Source: Clostridium simiarum
GTDB taxonomy: Bacteria > Bacillota > Clostridia > Clostridiales > Clostridiaceae
Reading direction: 5' to 3'
NCBI RefSeq assembly: GCF_018919175.1
Contig: NZ_JAHLQL010000001.1
Coordinates: 124,001 to 188,000 of the forward strand
DNA: 64,000 nt
Of the stretch, positions 60,227-64,000 are shown in pieces (position 1 is the first letter of the stretch; every line of letters starts with the position of its first letter). Under the pieces are notes generated by a model, which searched no databases, was not told where the DNA came from, and saw nothing but the letters and a program-made list of their open reading frames with translations. Position numbers and translations under genes: made by a program.

Positions 60227-60832
60227 ATGGCAAAGTTATATTTTAGATACGGTGCAATGAATTCCGGTAAGTCTACTAACCTTATGCAGGTGGCTCACAA
60301 TTATGAAGAAAGAGGCATGAAAATTATTATAGTAAAGCCTATGACTGATACTAAGGGTGGAGAGAAAATAGTATCAAGACTTGGAGTTACAAGAACTGTA
60401 GATATGGTATTAAATTCAAAAGATGAGGTTTATTCTAATGTAGAAAAGTATATAGAGGTTAATGGTAAAATTGATTGTATATTAGCTGATGAAATTCAGT
60501 TCTTTAAAAGTAATCAAATAGATGAGCTTTTTAAAGTTGCAGTAATTATGGATATACCAGTTATTTGCTATGGACTTAGAACAGATTTTCAGATGAAAGG
60601 GTTTGAAGGAAGTGAAAGACTTCTTCTTTTAGCTCATAGTATTGAAGAAATGAAAACTATATGCACTTGTGGGAAGAAGGCATTACTTAATGGAAGAAAG
60701 GTTAACGGAGAATATGTTTTTGAAGGAGAGCAAATAGCTATAGATAATCAAGATCATGTAGAATACCAATCCTTATGTCCGAAATGTTATTTTGAATATA
60801 AAGAAAAATTTCAAGAAAAAAGAAATTTATAA
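60227..60832 (+). CDS. tdk: thymidine kinase
   Basis: 201 residues. P-loop GAMNSGKSTNLMQVAHNYEERGM near the start, the DEIQFF motif (about residue 88), the lasso region CYGLRTDFQMKGFEGSERLL and the zinc cysteines CTCGKKALL and CPKC. It phosphorylates thymidine to dTMP for pyrimidine salvage, and works in the same route as the pdp gene at 4.3 kb. The ATG follows GAGGGAGAG. It is followed by the DUF1385-PrmC gene with 17 bases between. Confidence 0.95.
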   Translation: MAKLYFRYGAMNSGKSTNLMQVAHNYEERGMKIIIVKPMTDTKGGEKIVSRLGVTRTVDMVLNSKDEVYSNVEKYIEVNGKIDCILADEIQFFKSNQIDELFKVAVIMDIPVICYGLRTDFQMKGFEGSERLLLLAHSIEEMKTICTCGKKALLNGRKVNGEYVFEGEQIAIDNQDHVEYQSLCPKCYFEYKEKFQEKRNL

Positions 60833-60849
60833 AGAGAGTTGATATATTT

Positions 60850-62610
60850 ATGAAGAAAAATTATACTGTTGGCGGTCAAGCTGTAATTGAAGGTGTAATG
60901 ATGAGAGGGAAGGAAGGAGTTGCCACTGCTGTAAGGACTCCTAAAGGAGATATAGAAGTGGATATTAAAAAAGTTTCCTCTATTAGAGATAAAAATAAAA
61001 TATTAAATTTACCCTTTATAAGAGGTTTTATATCTCTTATCGAATCTTTAATAACAGGGATAGAAACATTAAACTATTCTTCTAGTTTTTTAGATGAAGA
61101 AGAAGAGGAATCAAGATTTGAAAAACTTTTAGATAAATGGTTCAAAGAAAACAGTGGAAAAGTAGTAACAGGTATTTTATTAACAGTATCTTTTATCATA
61201 TCTATGTTTATATTTGTATTTATACCTACGGCTTTTGCTAGTTTATTTAAAAAAATAGGCTTAGGTAATATGTGGTTAAATATAATAGAAGGTGTTTTTA
61301 GAGTTGGTATATTTATAACATATATATACCTCATATCTAAAATGGAGGACATAAATAGATTGTTTCAATATCATGGTGCTGAGCATAAAACAATATTCTG
61401 TTATGAACTGGAGCAGGAGCTAACTGTAGAAAACGTTAGGAAGCAAGGTAGACTTCATCCTAGATGTGGTACTAATTTTTTATTTCTTGTAATGATTGTA
61501 AGCATAGTATTGTTTTCCATTACAGGGTGGAACAGTCTAGGTGAAAGGCTTTTGTATAGAATTTTATTATTACCTGTTGTATCCGGTATTACTTTTGAAA
61601 TAATAAAATGGCTTGGTAGAAGTGAAAGTATACTATCACAGGCACTAGCCTATCCAGGCATTAAATTGCAGTTATTAACTACTCGTGAACCAGATGATTC
61701 TCAATTAGAGGTAGCTATTGCATCTTTAAAAGCAGCAGAAGGTATCAAGGAGCCAGAAAAAACTATAGGGGAATTATTAAGTGTTGGTAACCAAGTGTTA
61801 AAAACTGTTAATATACCTAGTTATATATTAGATGCACAGCTTTTACTTTCTAAAGTTCTGGGAGTCGATAAATTATATCTTTTAACTCGCAGGGAGGAAA
61901 CTGTAGATATAATTAAAGAAAAAGAGTTTATGGAACTTATAGAATTTAGAAAAAATAAGATGCCTATTAAATATATACTAGGAAAAGTTGAATTTATGGG
62001 ATTAGAATTAGAAATAAAAGAAGGGGTATTAATACCTAGACCGGACACAGAAATATTAGTAGAGTCTATATTAGATCATATTGATAATAAGGGTTACAAA
62101 AAAATCTGTGACTTATGTACAGGAAGTGGAGCTATAGGAATATCCCTAGCATATTATAATAGTAGCACAAATGTAGATTGTATGGATATTAGTGATGTTT
62201 CAGAGGAGATGGTATGGAAAAACATACATAAATTTGGACTTTGGCAAAGAGTAAAGTTTATTAAAAGTGATCTTTTAGATGAGGCTATAAAGGAAAATTA
62301 TAAGTATGATGTTTTAGTATCAAACCCTCCTTATATAAAAACCAGAGACATAGAAGAATTGATGGAAGATGTAAAGCTATTTGAACCTCATTTGGCTTTA
62401 GATGGAGGAGAAGATGGATTAGATTTTTATAGAACTATAGCACTGCAAAGTAAAAGTATATTAAATAATGATGGAATTATTGCTTTTGAAATTGGACATG
62501 ACCAAGGAGAAGAAGTTAGTGGTATACTTAAGGAAAATGGGTATAAAGAAATAAAAATTTTAAAGGATTTAGCAGGACTTCATAGAGTTGTTATAGCAAA
62601 AAATAATTGA
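60850..62610 (+). CDS. prmC: fusion of DUF1385 membrane protein and PrmC release factor methyltransferase
   Basis: 586 residues. Residues about 1-295 are a DUF1385 (YqhQ-like) protein: VGGQAVIEGVMMRGKEGVATAVR, two or more membrane helices (about 100-170), GAEHKTIFCYELE and LHPRCGTNFLFLVMIV. Residues about 300-586 are PrmC: an N-terminal helical part (SYILDAQLLLSKVLGV), the SAM loop DLCTGSGAIGISLA and the catalytic NPPYI. PrmC methylates the GGQ glutamine of release factors; prfA lies directly downstream. No stop or frameshift separates the halves, so the protein is a true fusion that would tether PrmC to the membrane. Confidence 0.92.
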   Translation: MKKNYTVGGQAVIEGVMMRGKEGVATAVRTPKGDIEVDIKKVSSIRDKNKILNLPFIRGFISLIESLITGIETLNYSSSFLDEEEEESRFEKLLDKWFKENSGKVVTGILLTVSFIISMFIFVFIPTAFASLFKKIGLGNMWLNIIEGVFRVGIFITYIYLISKMEDINRLFQYHGAEHKTIFCYELEQELTVENVRKQGRLHPRCGTNFLFLVMIVSIVLFSITGWNSLGERLLYRILLLPVVSGITFEIIKWLGRSESILSQALAYPGIKLQLLTTREPDDSQLEVAIASLKAAEGIKEPEKTIGELLSVGNQVLKTVNIPSYILDAQLLLSKVLGVDKLYLLTRREETVDIIKEKEFMELIEFRKNKMPIKYILGKVEFMGLELEIKEGVLIPRPDTEILVESILDHIDNKGYKKICDLCTGSGAIGISLAYYNSSTNVDCMDISDVSEEMVWKNIHKFGLWQRVKFIKSDLLDEAIKENYKYDVLVSNPPYIKTRDIEELMEDVKLFEPHLALDGGEDGLDFYRTIALQSKSILNNDGIIAFEIGHDQGEEVSGILKENGYKEIKILKDLAGLHRVVIAKNN

Positions 62611-62702
62611 TATTTAAAAGTATAACACAAAGAAATATTGATATTTTTAATTATTATATGTTATAATAATAAACTATGAAAATATGATTACGGAGTGATA
62701 AT

Positions 62703-63785
62703 ATGTTAGAAAGGCTTAACTTTATTGAAAATAAATATGAAGAGCTGTCAATTAAAATAAGTGATCCTTCCATAATGGCTAATCAAAAAGAATGGCAAAA
62801 ACTATGTAAAGAGCATTCAGATATTGAGACAGTGGTATTAAAATTTAGGGATTATAAAAAAGCGGACGAGGAAATAGCGTTTAATAAAGAAATACTTAAT
62901 GAAGAAGATGATAAAGAATTAAAGGAGATGGCTCAAGAAGAGCTTAAAGAACTTACAGCAAAAAAAGAAGAACTTGCTGATGAACTTAGAATACTACTTT
63001 TACCTAAGGATCCTAATGATGATAAAAATGTATTTGTGGAAATTAGAGGTGGTGCAGGTGGAGATGAAGCTGCACTTTTTGCTGCAAATTTATTTAGAAT
63101 GTATACAAGATATTCTGAAACTAAGCGCTGGAAGGTAGAACTTATGAGTGCTAATGAGACGGATATAGGTGGATTCAAAGAAGTAGTTTTCATGATAAGA
63201 GGAAATGGGGCTTATAGTAGGCTTAAATATGAAAGTGGAGCTCATAGAGTTCAAAGGGTTCCAGATACAGAATCAAGTGGAAGAATACACACCTCTACTG
63301 CTACGGTTGCGGTATTGCCTGAAGTAGAAGATGTGGATGTAGAAATAAATACAAATGATATAAGAATAGACGTGTTTAGAGCATCTGGACATGGTGGTCA
63401 GTGTGTAAATACTACAGACTCTGCTGTTAGAATTACCCATTTACCCACAGGACTTGTGGTTTCATGTCAAGATGAGAAGTCTCAATTGAAAAATAAAGAA
63501 AAAGCTATGAAGGTGCTAAAAGCCAGACTATTTGAAAGAGCAGAGGCTGAAAGATCAGCTTCTATAGCTGAAGATAGAAAAAGCCAAGTAGGTACAGGAG
63601 ATAGAAGTGAGAGAATAAGAACTTATAACTATCCTCAAGGTAGGGTTACAGACCACAGAATAGGACTAACCTTATATAGATTAGAATCTTTTCTTGACGG
63701 AGATATAGATGAAGTTATAGATGCTCTTATAACAGAAGACCAAGCAGAAAAAATGAAAGCTATGGGGAATACAGAGGACCTATAA
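62703..63785 (+). CDS. prfA: peptide chain release factor 1
   Basis: 360 residues, full length for RF1. Helical N-terminal domain, then the codon-recognition domain with [23 protein letters not shown], and the catalytic loop [17 protein letters not shown] with the GGQ motif whose Gln is the PrmC target. It recognises UAA and UAG. The ATG follows ACGGAGTG. Its neighbour upstream is the fused PrmC, and a membrane protein gene starts 42 bases downstream. Confidence 0.95.
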   Translation: MLERLNFIENKYEELSIKISDPSIMANQKEWQKLCKEHSDIETVVLKFRDYKKADEEIAFNKEILNEEDDKELKEMAQEELKELTAKKEELADELRILLLPKDPNDDKNVFVEIRGGAGGDEAALFAANLFRMYTRYSETKRWKVELMSANETDIGGFKEVVFMIRGNGAYSRLKYESGAHRVQRVPDTESSGRIHTSTATVAVLPEVEDVDVEINTNDIRIDVFRASGHGGQCVNTTDSAVRITHLPTGLVVSCQDEKSQLKNKEKAMKVLKARLFERAEAERSASIAEDRKSQVGTGDRSERIRTYNYPQGRVTDHRIGLTLYRLESFLDGDIDEVIDALITEDQAEKMKAMGNTEDL

Positions 63786-63827
63786 TATTTTAAAAGTATA
63801 GCTCTAATTATTCTTAGAGGTGTTTAA

Positions 63828-64000
63828 ATGGATATCAAAAAAGCTGTAAAAAGACAAAAGAAATATTTTAAAATTTTCATGATATCTATGATATTTATGT
63901 TTTTAATTTTACCTTTAGCATTGTTTTTATATGGAAACATAAATTGGTTTTTATTGAGCTATATGATTTCTGTGGAAATCATGATTGTTTTTGCTATTAT
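63828..64000 (+). CDS. membrane protein, N-terminal part only
   Basis: The ATG at 63828 follows TTAGAGGTG, and 57 codons are visible before the window ends. The start is basic (MDIKKAVKRQKKYFK), then two membrane helices are seen. The family cannot be told from this part. Confidence 0.7.
   Translation, partial: MDIKKAVKRQKKYFKIFMISMIFMFLILPLALFLYGNINWFLLSYMISVEIMIVFAI

Noticed and set aside
1..64000. CRISPR arrays, insertion sequences, prophage or tRNA/rRNA genes
   Set aside because: No regularly spaced repeats, transposase motifs, integrase motifs or cloverleaf sequences were noticed on either strand; this was reading by eye, so a degenerate element could be missed.

Overview
The window is about 29% G+C by eye, has strong AGGAGG-type ribosome binding sites, TTG/GTG starts and many endospore genes (spoIIR, yabG, sipL, ypeB, a gerA-type operon, cotS family). 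This points to an anaerobic low-GC spore-forming Firmicute, most likely Clostridium sensu stricto; I cannot fix the species. No rRNA, tRNA, CRISPR array, insertion sequence or prophage gene was seen, and the gene order is largely chromosomal core.

Layout. 0-5.6 kb: cutC, a LacI-type regulator and the nucleoside salvage operon deoB-punA-pdp, with a perfect CcpA/LacI-type operator between regulator and operon and a candidate structured RNA before the regulator. 5.9-11.3 kb: an ElyC/SanA-like protein, a ROK sugar kinase, a BusR-like (GntR HTH + RCK_C) regulator and an OpuC-type osmolyte ABC transporter, with a 40-bp palindrome between regulator and transporter. 11.4-14.7 kb: a six-repeat DUF346 beta-propeller lectin-like protein, DUF503, and a pair of membrane proteins resembling VTE5 and VTE6 prenol kinases, with a possible coupled small ORF. 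15-16 kb: an orphan EutH transporter. 16.2-22.1 kb: a flavin-based extracellular electron transfer (FLEET) locus: ApbE/FmnB, a PplA-like flavolipoprotein, Ndh2 with a membrane tail, EetA-like, EetB-like and a polyprenyl diphosphate synthase. 22.2-28.4 kb: LysR regulator, radical SAM/SPASM protein, and three surface or exported proteins.

28.5-37.2 kb: two divergent glycosyltransferase/CotS modules (one with three CotS-family genes, one of them lacking the kinase catalytic parts) flank a TIGR03915/TIGR03916 DNA-repair-like pair. 37.4-45.6 kb: yabG, veg, sipL, cphB, cphA, ispE. In Bacillus yabG-veg-sspF-ispE are neighbours, so here sipL and the cyanophycin genes occupy the interval. 45.8-49.8 kb: a germinant receptor operon preceded by a small two-helix protein. 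50-53.4 kb: spoIIR, a glycolipid synthase, ypeB. 53.5-64 kb: a PP-loop thiolase-like protein, DUF1934, a small unknown in the place of rpoE, pyrG, rho, rpmE, tdk, a DUF1385-PrmC fusion and prfA.

The most interesting parts are the FLEET locus in a spore former, the CotS modules with a degenerate paralogue, the VTE5/VTE6-like pair, the C-rich rho leader plus Rho insertion, a putative small RNA beside veg, and two unassigned structured RNA candidates. Start codons were chosen by ribosome binding site; where this shortens the longest reading frame it is stated. All family assignments are from recognition of the sequence; no database search was run.
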